Assembly (NCBI GenBank): GCA_905221605.1
Contig: CAJNDS010002537.1
Span: 62,001-126,000, forward strand
Length of the DNA stretch: 64,000 nucleotides
Source of the DNA: Symbiodinium natans
Taxonomy: Eukaryota > Sar > Dinophyceae > Suessiales > Symbiodiniaceae
Reading direction: 5' to 3'
Below are positions 21,720-32,450 of the stretch, piece by piece. Both the position numbers and the translations under genes were made by a program. The notes below the pieces were generated by a model. It made no database searches. It worked only from the letters and a program-made list of their open reading frames with translations, and was not told where the DNA came from. The stretch's first letter is position 1; every line of letters begins with the position of its first letter.

Positions 21720-22826
21720 TTGTCGAGAATGGATAAACGTAAGCCTTGGGCTGTCGCGCGCAAATTGGGCGAACTGGCCAGCATCGAACTCACTGATCAG
21801 AAGAGGGAAATATACCAAGGGGCTTGCTTGGCCAGAAGCTGTAAAGTGCGAAAGCACACAGCCACCAGCTTCGCCCTGAGGGCAGCAAGTGCGGCACCCA
21901 GGCTGGTCCTCGCCGATCCATCTCCAAGATGGTGCGAGCCACACCAGTGGGTCCGTCGCGTTGCACTTTGCCGCAGACGAGGTCACATCTTCTTGTCACA
22001 AAGGAAGAGGACCCTTTGCGGTCCTCCTCTTTCAGAAAAGTCGGGACCCCCTTTTCCCGGCCCAGGCACCCCGTCCTGCACATTCCAGCACCGCCGCGGG
22101 AGGTCCCCGAGCCTTTCCCGCCAAAGCTCGCACCCCGCGTTGCCCTCCCACCACCAAAGCTCTCACCATGTATTTACCCGCCCCGCCCCGTTCCGTGGGC
22201 CCACCGCCAAAGCTGGCACCGGCCCACACCATCTCGTGGAGTGTTCCTCCTCGCACCCCGTGTCGGGTCCCACCCGCGCCCATTCAGCCATTCACCCCGA
22301 AGTTCCTGCGCGGCGTTGGTCTTGCGCAACCCCCACCGCTTTGTCCCTCCCGTCCCGCCGCCCCGCTGCCAAAGCTCGCTTGCAATCGTTCTCTCCTGCA
22401 GGCACACACACCCTGCTTTGTCCTTCCCATCCCTCCCGCTCCGTCCCGCCGCACGCAGGCTTTGCCGCACCGTGCATGTCCCCCCGTCCCAAGCATCGCA
22501 CGCCCGCAGATTCCCTCCGTCCCATCCGATCCTCGCGGCCTCCCCGAGCTGAGAGGCCTCTGCAAAGGCAAGAAGAATCAATATTTCAGGACCCCATCTG
22601 GCATTCAGCAAGGGAGTCCCGTCACAGCGCGCAAAAAACGCGGAAGAAAGGAGGTTTGGATTGCTGTAACAAAGCGAAGACGCACAAACCCCCGACCCAA
22701 GTTTCAGGCACAGAGTGGACAAGTCAGAAGCAGGCGATAACTGGAGGAAGTCATGCAGGTCCCGGCCAGGCAAAAAAACCGAAAAGGCAAAATCTAAAAG
22801 AACGGCCCCCTGCCAGTAGTAATTAG
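21720..22826 (+). other. Long open frame in C-rich imperfect repeats, doubtful coding
   Basis: An open frame of 368 codons (TTG first codon), but two other plus frames and two minus frames are also open for over 75 codons here. The DNA is rich in CCC/CCGCC. A motif close to CCGCCAAAGCT recurs at about 22110, 22155, 22205 and 22368. The openness is probably explained by composition, not selection. Minus-strand coding cannot be excluded. Confidence 0.25.
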
Positions 22827-22829
22827 CAA

Positions 22830-23219
22830 TTGTCACTGGCGAGACTCTACGCAAAACACAGCCTTCCAGTGTCACAGCAGCAGACGAGAGGCAAACTCAA
22901 CTTGCAAATCAACACTCCGCCATTCAACATCGTTCAACCATGTGTTCCTTCACTGTTTTATCCAGACAAGCGCGGCTACTTGTGGTTAACCATGAACTTG
23001 CCCCTGCGAGGCCCATGCGTTGGCTCCAGTGAACCTCTTCAGCGGGCTCACTTTCAGCAGACCAGCCAGCATGGCCTGAACGAAGCTCGACAGTTCGAGT
23101 CTAGAGCCGGCAAGGCCCTTCAGTGGGGCCGTGACGTCACGCTCCCTTCAAGGCATCTGCCGCGGGCGCCCTTTGGAGAAGGCAGGGTGCGGAATGCCCT
23201 CCCCACGATTCTCCACTAA
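22830..23219 (+). CDS. Possible exon, unrecognised
   Basis: An open frame of 129 codons with mixed composition (for example QINTPPFNIVQPCVPSLFYP). The first codon is not ATG, and no family or splice context is recognised. Confidence 0.2.
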   Translation: MSLARLYAKHSLPVSQQQTRGKLNLQINTPPFNIVQPCVPSLFYPDKRGYLWLTMNLPLRGPCVGSSEPLQRAHFQQTSQHGLNEARQFESRAGKALQWGRDVTLPSRHLPRAPFGEGRVRNALPTILH

Positions 23220-23569
23220 AAGACTCTGCTTGAGACGGAATCCCTGCTCTGTGCGGTACATTGCGATGTTCTGCCTTGGCAACCCTCGACCCTCTTAGCA
23301 GCTCCCTTTTGCACATGCACCCCTTCTTGATATCTCATCTTGTCCCACTGGCTGAATTCTACCTGTCCCACTACACATTCTGGTCCTCTGATGTGCATCC
23401 TTGGGTTGCGCCTTCTTACCTTCTCGCGATTCTGTTCCAGCTACCTTGCCCGAACAAATCTGGCTTCTTCCGCTGCTTTCGAAGAACTTTCGCAGAGCCT
23501 GTCGAAGCGGGCATGCCCCGGTCGGCCAACAAAAGCCGCAAACACTGCACCTACGACACGGTTCGATAC

Positions 23570-23760
23570 AACAGCCATGCATCGATAGTCTTAATGTCAT
23601 ATATATATATACATACATATACATATATGCTACCCCCCCCCCCCCCCAGGAGAATCTACCTTTTCAGGTAATCTTGGATCTTGGATGGGTTTAGGGTTTA
23701 AGGTTTAGGGTTTAGGGTTGAGTGATGGTACCCCCCCCCCCCCAATCTTATGGTTCGAGG
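23570..23760. repeat. (AT/CA)n, poly-C runs and telomere-like fragment
   Basis: A TATATACATACATATACATA tract is followed by a 16-base C-run, a short TTTAGGG tract and another C-run at about 23731-23744. Confidence 0.85.
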
Positions 23761-23859
23761 CGTACCGTCCTTCCTTCTCCATTATCTGCAATTGATATAC
23801 AGTACATATACCCTATATACATACATGATGTGGGCACTTATCCTACTTTGTCTTTGCTT

Positions 23860-24990
23860 TTCCTAGCTCTATGGGATTTAAAGTTCAAGAGTTTAAGCCT
23901 CAAGCCCTATAGGGTTACAAGGTTCTGTTACTGTAGGGTTTAGCGGGTTTAGGGTTTAAGGATTCTAAACGTGAGCCCTGTAAGGCTTCAGGGTTTGTCG
24001 TTAAAACAGTAAAGGGGTTAAAACCCTACAAGGTTTCGGGTTACGATTTTTAAATTCCTAAGTCTTAAACCACAAAAGGGTAAACCATGTAGGGTTTAAA
24101 CCCTATAAGGGCTAGCCCCGATAGGGTTCTAGAGATACACCCTGAATAACCCTAAAGCTTTACATCCTATAGGGTTTAAATATTTCAACCTAAACCCTAA
24201 ACCTTTAAACCTATAGAGTTTAAAGGCCACCTATTCGGTTTAAATACCTAACCCTATAGGGACTCTATAGGGTTTAAGGTTCAAGCCTTTAGGGTTACAG
24301 ATTGAATGCCCAAGCCTTAGGTTTTAATCACTAGATCTTGCACCTGTAAAATCCTATGGGGCTTGCAGATTGTAATGCCTAAACCTCAAGGCTAAATTCC
24401 TAAACTTCATTCGCCTTCAAAACCTAAGGTCTGGGCATTTATACTTTTAGCGCCTTTAGGGTTAAGACCTTGGAACCTTCATAGGGTTTTAGGGTTCTGA
24501 CCCTAAAGGGTTTAGGGTGAGGTTGAAATGTCTAAACCTTAAACACTTAAGGTTTAAACTCTATGGGCTTAGGTTTGAATGCATGAGTCTTAATTAAACC
24601 CTGAACCTTTACACCTTAAACCTATAGGGTTTAAACATTAAGGGCTTAGGTTCAATTGCCGGTTAAATGCCTGAATCTTAAACCTGTAGGGTTTAAAAGT
24701 TAAGGGTTTTGGTTTAATTTCCGGCTTAGATTTGAAATCCTTACATCTTACACCCTAAACCTTTAAACCTTAACCCTATAGGGTTTAAAGGTTAAGGGTT
24801 AAGTTTAGTTGCTTAACCTTGAAACCCCATAGGGTTTAAAGGTGTAGGGTTTAAGGTGTAGCCCTAGATCCTATAGGTTTAAGGCATAGCGATTAAAACC
24901 CTAAACCTGTAGGGTGTCGGGGCTTCTCTTAAATCCTTAAAGGCTTAAAGCCTTAACCCCGATAGGGTTTTAGAGACAAGCCCAGCCCAA
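23860..24990. repeat. Degenerate telomere-like region rich in palindromic AACCCTATAGGGTT
   Basis: Over about 1.1 kb nearly every 30-50 bp contains AAACCC, CCTATAGGG or GGGTTTAAA. Both orientations alternate, producing many copies or near-copies of the palindrome AACCCTATAGGGTT. There are no open frames. It looks like old, rearranged telomere-type repeat with head-to-head junctions. Confidence 0.75.
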
Positions 24991-25019
24991 ACAACCCTTA
25001 ACCTTAAGAAAAAAACCCT

Positions 25020-25135
25020 GGAGCTGGAGCGGGAGCGGAGCGGAGGGGGAGGGGGGGGGGGGGGGGTACCACAGTCCCAAGGCCAAGTTGGAAGAACCCC
25101 CCGCCCCCCCCCCCCCCCCTCCCCCCCCCCACCTA
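25020..25135. repeat. Poly-G and poly-C runs
   Basis: A GGAGCGG-type tract merges into a G-run (about 25050-25066). After 35 bp come long C-runs (25099-25130). The pair could form a G:C hairpin. Confidence 0.85.
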
Positions 25136-25454
25136 AGCAACCCGACTGCTTATAAGCAACCCAACTGCTTCTAAGCAACACACCTAAAACAAAAGACAAA
25201 CTCTTATACCTCATCCTCTGGATATGGAAATCTGAAACTCTCATCATGTAGAGATTGAAAATTCGAATCTTGTTGAAGATGAGAGGGTAAGAATCTATAC
25301 GAAAGCGTTAGAGGTATCTTCAACCCGATACGAAAAAGCTACAGGTGTCTTAAACCCCCACCCTTTGGAGGTAGATTCTCCAGGGGGGGGGGGGGTACCA
25401 CATATATATATATATGTATACGCAGAGAGAGAGAGAGGGAGAGATGGGCCATAC

Positions 25455-26031
25455 GCCCTCTATTTTGTGAAATCCAAGTGCCATGAAGAACCTTGTTGCC
25501 CTGGAGTTGATTCTCGCGGACCGCAGCCTCATAGGCTTCTTTCACCTTGCGGAAGACTGTGGTCATCTCCTTGGCCTGAGCGCTCGGAAACTCTGAGGGC
25601 CTCTTCCTGCAGCGCGACATCTGAGGGCCAAATCTGTCCAGACTTTGCAGAAGCACCGCGCGGCATGGGGGAGTTTCCAGTTAAAGGGGATTCTTACCCG
25701 AACAGACTGTCCAACTGCTGAGCTTGGGGCTTTCTCCATGTTCTTGTCCTCACCGAACAAAAGGCTGCAGTATTTCACGCGATGCCTTCCTTTTGCCTGC
25801 TGGCAAGCTTGATCCATGTCTTTCAAGTTGAGGTTTGCGGTCGCTGGCCCTTCTGGGTCTAGCTCGGGTATGGGACAGACCTAACAACTCGAAAAATGCG
25901 AGCGGCACCAAAGAGCAAACGATCCAGGATTTGCAGACCAGCCACTGGATGGCACTCCAAAGCCAATTTCCGATAGGCCTGGGCAGGGTAAAAGCGCCAC
26001 GTGACATGATGCGTTGGAGATGTCTGCTCAT
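25455..26031 (-). CDS. Multi-exon gene, N-terminal membrane segment, unrecognised
   Basis: ATG at 26031 (MSRHLQRIMSRGAF). Exon 1 is 26031-25881 and contains a hydrophobic helix (WLVCKSWIVCSLVPLAFFEL). Exon 2 is 25849-25698 (PATANLNLKDMDQACQQAKG..VKYCSLLFGEDKN). Exon 3 begins at 25620 (MSRCRKRPSEFPSAQAKEMT..VKEAYEAAVRENQL). The introns are GT-AG (25880-25850 and 25697-25621, the first with GTCTG, the second with GTAAG), and the frame stays open across both joins. A TTTTAG| a few bases before the ATG is a plausible trans-splicing acceptor. The 3' end is undefined. I do not recognise the family. Confidence 0.6.
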
Positions 26032-26069
26032 GTATAAAAACTAAAATCTCAACCCACTATATATAGGTA

Positions 26070-26200
26070 GCCCTGAGCCCTGAGCCCTGAACCCTGAGCC
26101 CTGAGCCCTAAGCCCTAAGCCCTAAGCCCTAAGCCCTCAGCCCTAAGCCCTAAGCCCTAAGCCCTAAGCCCTAAGCCCTAAGCCCTAAGCCCTAAGCCCT
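26070..26200. repeat. Telomere-variant array (CCCTGAG)n then (CCCTAAG)n
   Basis: About 18 heptamers. The first six are mostly CCCTGAG with one CCCTGAA; the rest are almost all CCCTAAG with one CCCTCAG. The same variants cluster together, which points to local unit amplification, not decay of CCCTAAA. Confidence 0.9.
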
Positions 26201-26340
26201 GCAACGCAGCCGCGGTCTGCTGCAAGAGTCGCAAGAGCGGCGATGCTGAGACTGGGGCAACTCCAGGGTGTGAAAGTGTTTCGTCAGCTGTGGGGGAGGA
26301 GCCTGCAGGGGAATTCCATTGAAGACCCTCATGTTAGGCA

Positions 26341-26376
26341 ATTTAGGGTTTAGGGTTTAGGGATTAGGGTTTAGGG
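26341..26376. repeat. Short telomere-like array
   Basis: About five TTTAGGG-type units. Confidence 0.85.
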
Positions 26377-26596
26377 TAACTTTCCCGCGGGAGCATTCTG
26401 AAACACACGCTGTCCCGCGTTTGAAGCACTGCTAAGTGAACTCTGCTCCTCTGGCTTGCGTCCGTAAACCTGCCGTTCGGGGCGTTCATACCAGTATGCA
26501 CTTCCTGGGATTGGTGCAACGTTCCTCGTTTGTCCTTCTCCCCCCTGTTGAAGAGAGCCAGAAGAGGGTTAAGAAGGGCTCATTTTTGAGGGTCCC

Positions 26597-26646
26597 CCTA
26601 AACCCTAAACCCTAAACCCTCAACCCTCAACCCTCAACCCTAAACC
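26597..26646. repeat. Short telomere-like array
   Basis: Seven CCCTAAA/CCCTCAA units followed by an ATATATAT tract. Confidence 0.85.
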
Positions 26647-26682
26647 TCTCTTGCCTATATATATATTTAAACCTTATAGTCA

Positions 26683-27540
26683 GCAAATCGACCGGCCCTG
26701 TTGGTCACGCCCTAAGGGCAATCCTTCCAAATCGACCGGCCCTGTTGGGCACTCAAGGGTCTGGCCTTGTCCTGGCCCACGCGCGCGCGGCCTTGGCCTT
26801 GGCCCTTCCAAATCGACCGGCCCTGTTGGGCACTCAAGGGGCCCTTCCACATCGACCGGCCCTGTTGGGCACGCAAGGGTCCGGCCTTGTCCTGGCCCGT
26901 GCGCGCGCGCGGCCTTGGCCTTGGCCTTGGCCCTTCCAAAATCGACCGGCCCTGTTGGTCACTGGCCCTGGGGCCAATCCTTAAATCGACCGGCCCTGTT
27001 GGGCACGCAAGGGTCTGGCCTTGTCCTGGCCCGCGCGCGCGCGGCCTTGGCCTTGGCCTTGGCCCTTCCAAATCGACCGGCCCTGTTGGTCACTGGCGCG
27101 CGGCCTTGGCCTTGGCCTTGGCCCTTCCAAATCGACCGGCCCTGTTGGTCACTGGCCCTGGGGCCAATCCTTAAATCGACCGGCCCTGTTGGGCACGCAA
27201 GGGTCTGTTGTCCTGGCCCGCGCGCGTGCGGGCTTGGCCTTGGCCTTGGCCCTTCCAAATCGACCGGCCCTGTTGGTCACTGGCCCTGGGGCCAATCCTT
27301 AAATCGACCGGCCCTGTTGGGCACGCAAGGCCTTGTCCTGGCCCGCGCGCGTGCGGCCTTGGCCCTTCCAAATCGACCGGCCCTGTTGGCACTCAAGGGT
27401 CTTTGGCCTTGTCCTGGCCCGCGCGCGCGCGGCCTTGGCCTTGGCTTTTTCAAGGTTTTTCAAGTTTTTTCAAGGTTTCCAGAATTTTTCAGTGTTTTTC
27501 ATGGTTTTTCAATGTTTTTCAGGGTGTTTCAAGGTTTGTA
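26683..27540. repeat. Minisatellite of ATCGACCGGCCCTGTTGG units with GC-rich linkers
   Basis: The core ATCGACCGGCCCTGTTGG occurs 12 times at 35-95 bp spacing. It is separated by alternating linkers: GGCCTTGGCCTTGG tracts, (GC)n-type GCGCGCGCG blocks and GGGGCCAATCC. The higher-order order of linkers repeats (for example 26938-27000 against 27130-27195 against 27256-27320). At the end it passes into units of TTTTTCAAGG (27445-27535). All long open frames across it are repeat artefacts. Confidence 0.9.
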
Positions 27541-27544
27541 ACCT

Positions 27545-28040
27545 TCAATTCTGATGAAGGGCCGCCCCCGCGACCTTTTCACAGCCCAGTTTTGGTCAAG
27601 GGGGGGTCGTATTTTTCAATTTTAAAGGCAAAATAGTCTTCGAGACCCCCCCTTGCCTCAAACTCCGACCCCCCCTTGAGAGGGAAAGTTTACCTCCAAA
27701 AACACCCCAAATGAGGGGGACCCCAGGATCGGCCCGGGTCCCAACTAAAAATGCGATTTTTTAGTACTGAAATCGACGGCTCTGGGTGGTCTCTCGTTTT
27801 CTGGATTTTTGACCAAAACCGAGCCTTCACCGGTTTCAGGATTTCAAGTCCCGCCCCTCTATGGGGGCCGATGAAATGGTTCGTGGGTAGGATGCTCCAT
27901 GACAGAGGGAGGTTGGAGGACAGGGCTTACTGATGAGAAATGTAAACTCTTTATTTTCTTAATGTTTTGGGATTCTCTGGGTGGGTGGGTTTTTTTCCGT
28001 TGCCTACACACACTGCTGGCCTAGTAAATGCTCGAACTTG
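27545..28040. other. No supported gene
   Basis: G/C-run-rich sequence. One 60-codon plus-strand frame (27751-27933) has no recognisable feature. Confidence 0.4.
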
Positions 28041-28082
28041 AGATGCTGAACCCTAAACCCTAAACCCTAAACCTTATCCTAC

Positions 28083-28183
28083 CTAGGAAATTGAGCTGGT
28101 GCCACGAACGCCGGGCTTCGCGCTTCTTCTGCCAGCGCTCCAGCTCCTCGTGTAGTTGCCGCAGCTCTTCCCACCACCAGGCC
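28083..28183 (-). CDS. Coiled-coil-like exon
   Basis: Minus-strand 101-nt exon between CCAAG| (28184) and |GTAGG (28082). It reads AWWWEELRQLHEELERWQKK, then REARRSWHQLNFL. The strong E/R/K/L helix with WWW suggests a coiled coil. It is probably joined to the WD-rich exon at 28.28-28.43 kb through a telomere-repeat intron (28215-28250). Confidence 0.5.
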
Positions 28184-28277
28184 CTTGGAGATACAGGGCT
28201 CCAAGGAAGAACAGTTTTGGGTTTAGGGTTTAGGGTTTAGGGTTTAGGGTGCAGCTCTCAAGAGTCTCTAAACCCGG

Positions 28278-28429
28278 CTAGCACATCTGCCCCGGATCTG
28301 CTTTCTTGGCTTCGGGCCAGTCTGCATCGTCCCAGTCTGCGTCCCAGCCCGCATCGTCCCAGTCTGCATCGTCCAGCCATCGCCCCAAGCATCGTCCCAG
28401 CCGGCATTGTCCCAGTCGTCCCAGGATAC
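28278..28429 (-). CDS. Trp-Asp repeat exon, frameshifted
   Basis: After TTTCAG|, the minus strand reads SWDDWDNAGWDDAWGDGW. Then, after an apparent loss of one G, another frame reads DDADWDDAGWDADWDDADW, then PEAKKADPGQMC and TAG. The DNA is a degenerate 15-bp repeat (TGGGACGATGCAGAC). Either the exon has a real frameshift or a base is missing from the assembly. Acidic W-D repeats of this kind are tail-like; no function can be assigned. Confidence 0.5.
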
Positions 28430-28612
28430 CTGAAAGTTAGGGCTTAGGGTTTAGGGTTTAGGGCTTAGGGTTTAGGGGCAGTGCTTGTGAGTCCAGAAAC
28501 TCTGAGTTCGCGCAGATGCATTCTCACGCTCAGTTTTGCCGGGGGCGGCTCTTGAGAATGGAACTGGAGAACCCCCAGCCACTTATCTGTTGAACTGAGT
28601 TCGCACTCGAAA

Positions 28613-28765
28613 ATTGCATCTATTTTGTCAGATCGCATTAAACCTGAGTTCACGTCAAGATTGTGCACTAAAAAATTGCATCTATTTTGTCAGATCGCAT
28701 TAACACTGAGTTCACGTCAAGATTGTGCCCTCAAGTTGAATCTGTTTTGTCAGAGCGCATTAAGA
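28613..28765. repeat. 61-bp tandem repeat, about 2.5 copies
   Basis: A unit beginning ATTGCATCTATTTTGTCAGA and containing TGAGTTCACGTCAAGATTGT starts at about 28613 and 28674, with a diverged partial third at 28736. Confidence 0.85.
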
Positions 28766-29106
28766 AATATACATCTGCTGTTCTCTACCGAAGCTGACGT
28801 CCCAGTTCTGGCGTGTTGCACAAGCCTCAAGATCGCTGCCCTTCTGCAAATAAAACAGCTAAATATAGGGGTCGGAAGAAGTACTAAATAGTATTCCCTT
28901 CTGGTTCCGTTTATAAATATACTAAATAACCCCCCCAAAACCCTGTTCTAACTATTCAGGCCCCTATACTAAACGTAACGCCGATTCTTGCCAAGATGCA
29001 TCAGACTGGTTGAGAGGTGGCCGGAGACCTCAGGCTCACTCAGCCTCCATGACTCCAAGATCATCCGACGATATGAAGAATGCACAAAACTACTATCTGC
29101 TTAAGC

Positions 29107-29705
29107 ATGCGCCGACCTCTCACACTAAGAATTCCCGCCCTTGCTGCATTGCTGGCAGTGGACTTGCTGTGCTTGTCTTCCCAACTCGCTCCGGCACGGG
29201 ATTTGGTTGCCACATCTTGGATCACTCAGGGGCCCCAATCTCCCGCACGTGCCCAGAGGCCCATGTGATCTAAGCAGGGTCGGAACGGCATCTCCAGACA
29301 CCGCGGCAGATTCTCAAGATCGCAAGCGACGGCGCCAGGTTCTAAGGCGTCGGGAGGGGTCTTGCACTGAGGCTGCAGTTCTGGACTCGAAGCACAAGAA
29401 TGCAGGGCGCCCCCGACTTCTTCTCTCAGGGGTGTTGCTTCTGAGACTCCGTGGCATCGAGGGCTTGAAGACTCAGTTGCCCAGTTGCGTCTGTGTGTGC
29501 ATAAGTCAATATGGGGGTTTATTGGGGTCCTTATAAACCCCCACATCTTGAGGGCCTTACAGCAATGCTCTGGCCCGGCATCGATGAGGTACGCATCAGA
29601 GCAAGAGTCAGAATCGAAACCTCCACTTGCCGCAAGGGACGGAAGCAGAAAGGAAGAAGATGCAAGAGACACCTTGGGCCTTGCAGATTGCTGGTCCTGC
29701 CCTCA
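29107..29705 (+). CDS. Possible gene with N-terminal signal-like sequence
   Basis: ATG at 29107 opens MRRPLTLRIPALAALLAVDL, then LCLSSQLAPARDLVATSW: a basic start followed by a hydrophobic core and an Ala-rich cut region, as in secreted or plastid-targeted dinoflagellate proteins. Later plus-strand stretches that look coding are about 29281-29430 (after AAGCAG|: TASPDTAADSQDRKRRRQVL) and 29587-29700 (YASEQESESKPPLAARDGSR). Joins were not proven and the mature protein is not recognised. Confidence 0.3.
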
Positions 29706-29986
29706 ACCTAGCAAGGATCGCATCTCTTCCTCCTGCAGACCACTCAACATCACTCAACGACATATTCGTGGCTCACAAGCGCCAAGGTCGTGCTTCTTGA
29801 CGTCTGGGCAAAGGCCTGTTCGACCTCCGCAGCTCGTAGAGGTACCTCTTGGCAGCAACCACGGTGGCAAACACAAGAGGTCCTCTCTGTGAACACATGC
29901 GTGGGCACGCTGCGCGAACCAAGCAAATATCAGCGTCTTGTAAGAACTTGGCCAAAGCTTTTCGGTCTCTCAGGCTGTATTCAGCC
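29700..29986 (-). pseudogene. Truncated copy of the N-terminal exon of the LRR-array gene
   Basis: Nearly identical to 38080-38397. It preserves AEYSLRDRKALAKFLQDADI..LVRAACPRMCSQRG..ANRPLPRRQEA, then the first about 60 bp of the next exon (LALVSHEY..), and then breaks off. The intron present between these two blocks in the 38-kb copy (38204-38143) is missing here, and the reading frame hits TGA soon after. It is a dead duplicate on the same strand. Confidence 0.7.
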
Positions 29987-30019
29987 TGGACTTCGAAACA
30001 TGTCGACAACTTGCAAAAA

Positions 30020-31260
30020 CCTCGAAGAAACAGCATGGTAGAAAGTCAGAGCAGGAACGTTTGCAAGAACAGGCTACATCCTTTATGCGTTTTCTGGCTT
30101 AATGCGGCAATGCGTAGAACTCGGTGGTTCTGCCCATGCTGTCGAAGCCAAGTATGAAACTTGCGCTCGCAATCATCTTTCTATTCAGTGTCAAGACTTC
30201 AGACCTGGCACTGCTGCCTGAGAATCCTCGACAGACTTCAATTCTCAACATCCTGCAACTTAACGCTGTGGCATGGGCAAGACACTCAAGATCAGCAAGC
30301 CCTGTTCCACCTTGAAGAGCATCTCCATCTCTGACATGCCAGAGCCACCTTGTGCGAAGCCCATGACGCAACCCATGTCTATGGACTCAGTGGTTCCATG
30401 TGGTTCCACTCTAGTCCAGGTTGGGGCAGCCCAGGCGACCGGCCTGAGGAGCCCGCGCCGACATGGGATTGAACTTTATTATTGATAAAATTGTGGTGAA
30501 GCCACTCTACTTCCCGATCTAGGTGAGGCTATGGCAGACCTGATGTCATGGAGGTCTCGTCGAAAACCACGAACGATTGACGATTGAATAGTACCGCTTC
30601 GTGGCAACTGACACACACTGACAGCAAGTGTGCTGGCTATCCCCTTGAGCAACATAAGGCCAACACACACAGGCAAGCTCCAAAGTCAATTGTGTCACAT
30701 CAAAGCGGCGTGTGCTATCAGTGTACTCAGGATGGCACTGAGTGAACCTCTTTTGTCAAACAACAGGCCGGACATCGCTGGACATGCGTTTCGTCTCACT
30801 CCAAACAAGCCTTGAGATGAGCAAAATTGTTTTTAAGGCGTAAAGTGGCACAGGCTTGAAGGTTTAAGTACCTCAGGCCCAGGCAGAAAAGCTACCCAAG
30901 GTTGGCAGCTTTGCTATGAAGTTCTGCACGCTGGGCTGCGTCGAGGCTGAGAGGGTGCAGCTTGGAGGCAGACAGAACAACGGAAAAGCCAAACCCAGTT
31001 TGTCGTTAAGCCTTTTTGCAACACTGCCCTTGAAGTCAAATTCGCAAGTCCAGGCGCCTGCGCAGAGAGTTTATACATCCAGCAGTGAAACATGCAACGT
31101 GCAAGTCACGCTGCAACTGTCAACTTGCACAACAGTAATTACGAATATCAATCCTTTGCAATGAGCCCAGGCATTAGAATTATAACTGCGAGCAGCTACT
31201 AATCTTCCGCGACTTGACCAAGCTAAATCGCTGCAATGATGGTTCCAGTTTGCGCTTGCG
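30020..31260. other. No supported gene
   Basis: Short frames only. A plus-strand stretch at 30916-31164 is open but unrecognised. Confidence 0.35.
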
Positions 31261-31283
31261 TTGCAGCTGCATCTGCAGCCACT

Positions 31284-32085
31284 CTATTGCAGAAATGGTT
31301 GTGCCGAACTGCTCTTCATGACGTGAGGCCTCATTGAGTGGATGAGCCGCGTAGTCTGGTTGCTGTTTGGAGCAAGCTCAGCAGCAAAGGTCTCCAGTGG
31401 CACTGCATCCTCGAGTTCCACATGACTGCTTAGGTCTGCAATTGCTGACACAGAAGCCTTGACATCTGCACGTGATTCTGAATCTGGTGTGTACCCAGAC
31501 AGCGTCGTGCTCCACAAACCTTGCACAGCTTTCTTGCAAAGCTCACGTGTTGACTGCGATGGAGATGCACGTCGTTCAAACAAAAGCCTGAACATACCAT
31601 CTCGGGCTGATATATGGATACAGCGGGTTGTTTTGCAGGATCTTCTCGACCACGCAACCACTCTCTGGAGAAATCCAGGACAACACAAGCAGGGACCCAA
31701 ATCTAGATGCCATGCGCGCCACTGAATCACGGAGGCTTCCGCGGCAGCGCCCCGAACTTTGAACATCTTTTTCAACAAGTCTGACTGGAGCTGCGGCCCA
31801 TCTGGCATGCGCTCGTCGCTCTCCACATGGCTTACGATCACCTGAGGCGTGGAGATTGTCATACAAGGCGAGCAAGCTTCGCCTGACATCATGGTGTGGG
31901 TAACAGTGTTTCCGGTCCATCTTGTGGGAGAGCATCTTCCTGAAAAAAGCATCCACTCGGCCACCCGCTCCCCGCCTGAACAGAATGATGCCCTCACATG
32001 CAACAGCCAGCACCAGCAGCATAATTGATTCGTAGCTGAATGCTTCCCTCCCGCAAGTGATTGAACACTCGCCATTGTTCACCAT
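31284..32085 (-). CDS. Putative gene, unrecognised, possibly spliced or frameshifted
   Basis: ATG at 32085 starts MVNNGECSITCGREAFSYES, a hydrophobic stretch (IMLLVLAVACEGIILF), then FFRKMLSHKMDRKHCYPHHD and ALYDNLHASG. A GT donor (CAG|GTGATC near 31844) may end this exon. Further down, one frame has GSLLVLSWISPESGCVVEKI and another has MFRLLFERRASPSQS..KAVQGLWSTTL to a stop at 31284. This suggests exons in different frames. The neighbour downstream of array A ends at about 32451. No family was recognised. Confidence 0.35.
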
Positions 32086-32450
32086 GAGATCTTCGCAAGA
32101 ACCAATTCTAAATTCTTGGCGCTGATGTTTGCAGTTGAGCCTACGTGGAAGCTAATTTTGCCGGTCTTGGTACAGTTGGTGTCTCGCAAAAGCTCCTAGT
32201 TTGAAGGCAATCAACAGCACTTTCCCAAAGTATATGAACCGTGGATATCATGGAAGCACAAAACCACTCCATCTTTCCCAGCCTGCATCATTTCCGATCC
32301 TCAGGGCCCAAACACCATTGATCTCCGATGCAGCTGTGCAGAACGAGGAAAAGGGGCAAGTGAAAATTGGACTTAGCCAACCCGTAGAACGTCAAACGAG
32401 TCGGCAGTGCTCTGTTTGCTGCAAGCCTTCGTTCAATGCACTGCCGGGCC

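Noticed and set aside
21720-22826. 368-codon ORF as a real protein
   Set aside because: Several frames on both strands are open together over a C-rich imperfect repeat, and no conserved motif is present. Kept only as a doubtful feature.
26651-27636. ORFs rich in WPWPW/RPALL across the minisatellite
   Set aside because: Repeat artefacts; every frame shows the same periodic peptide.
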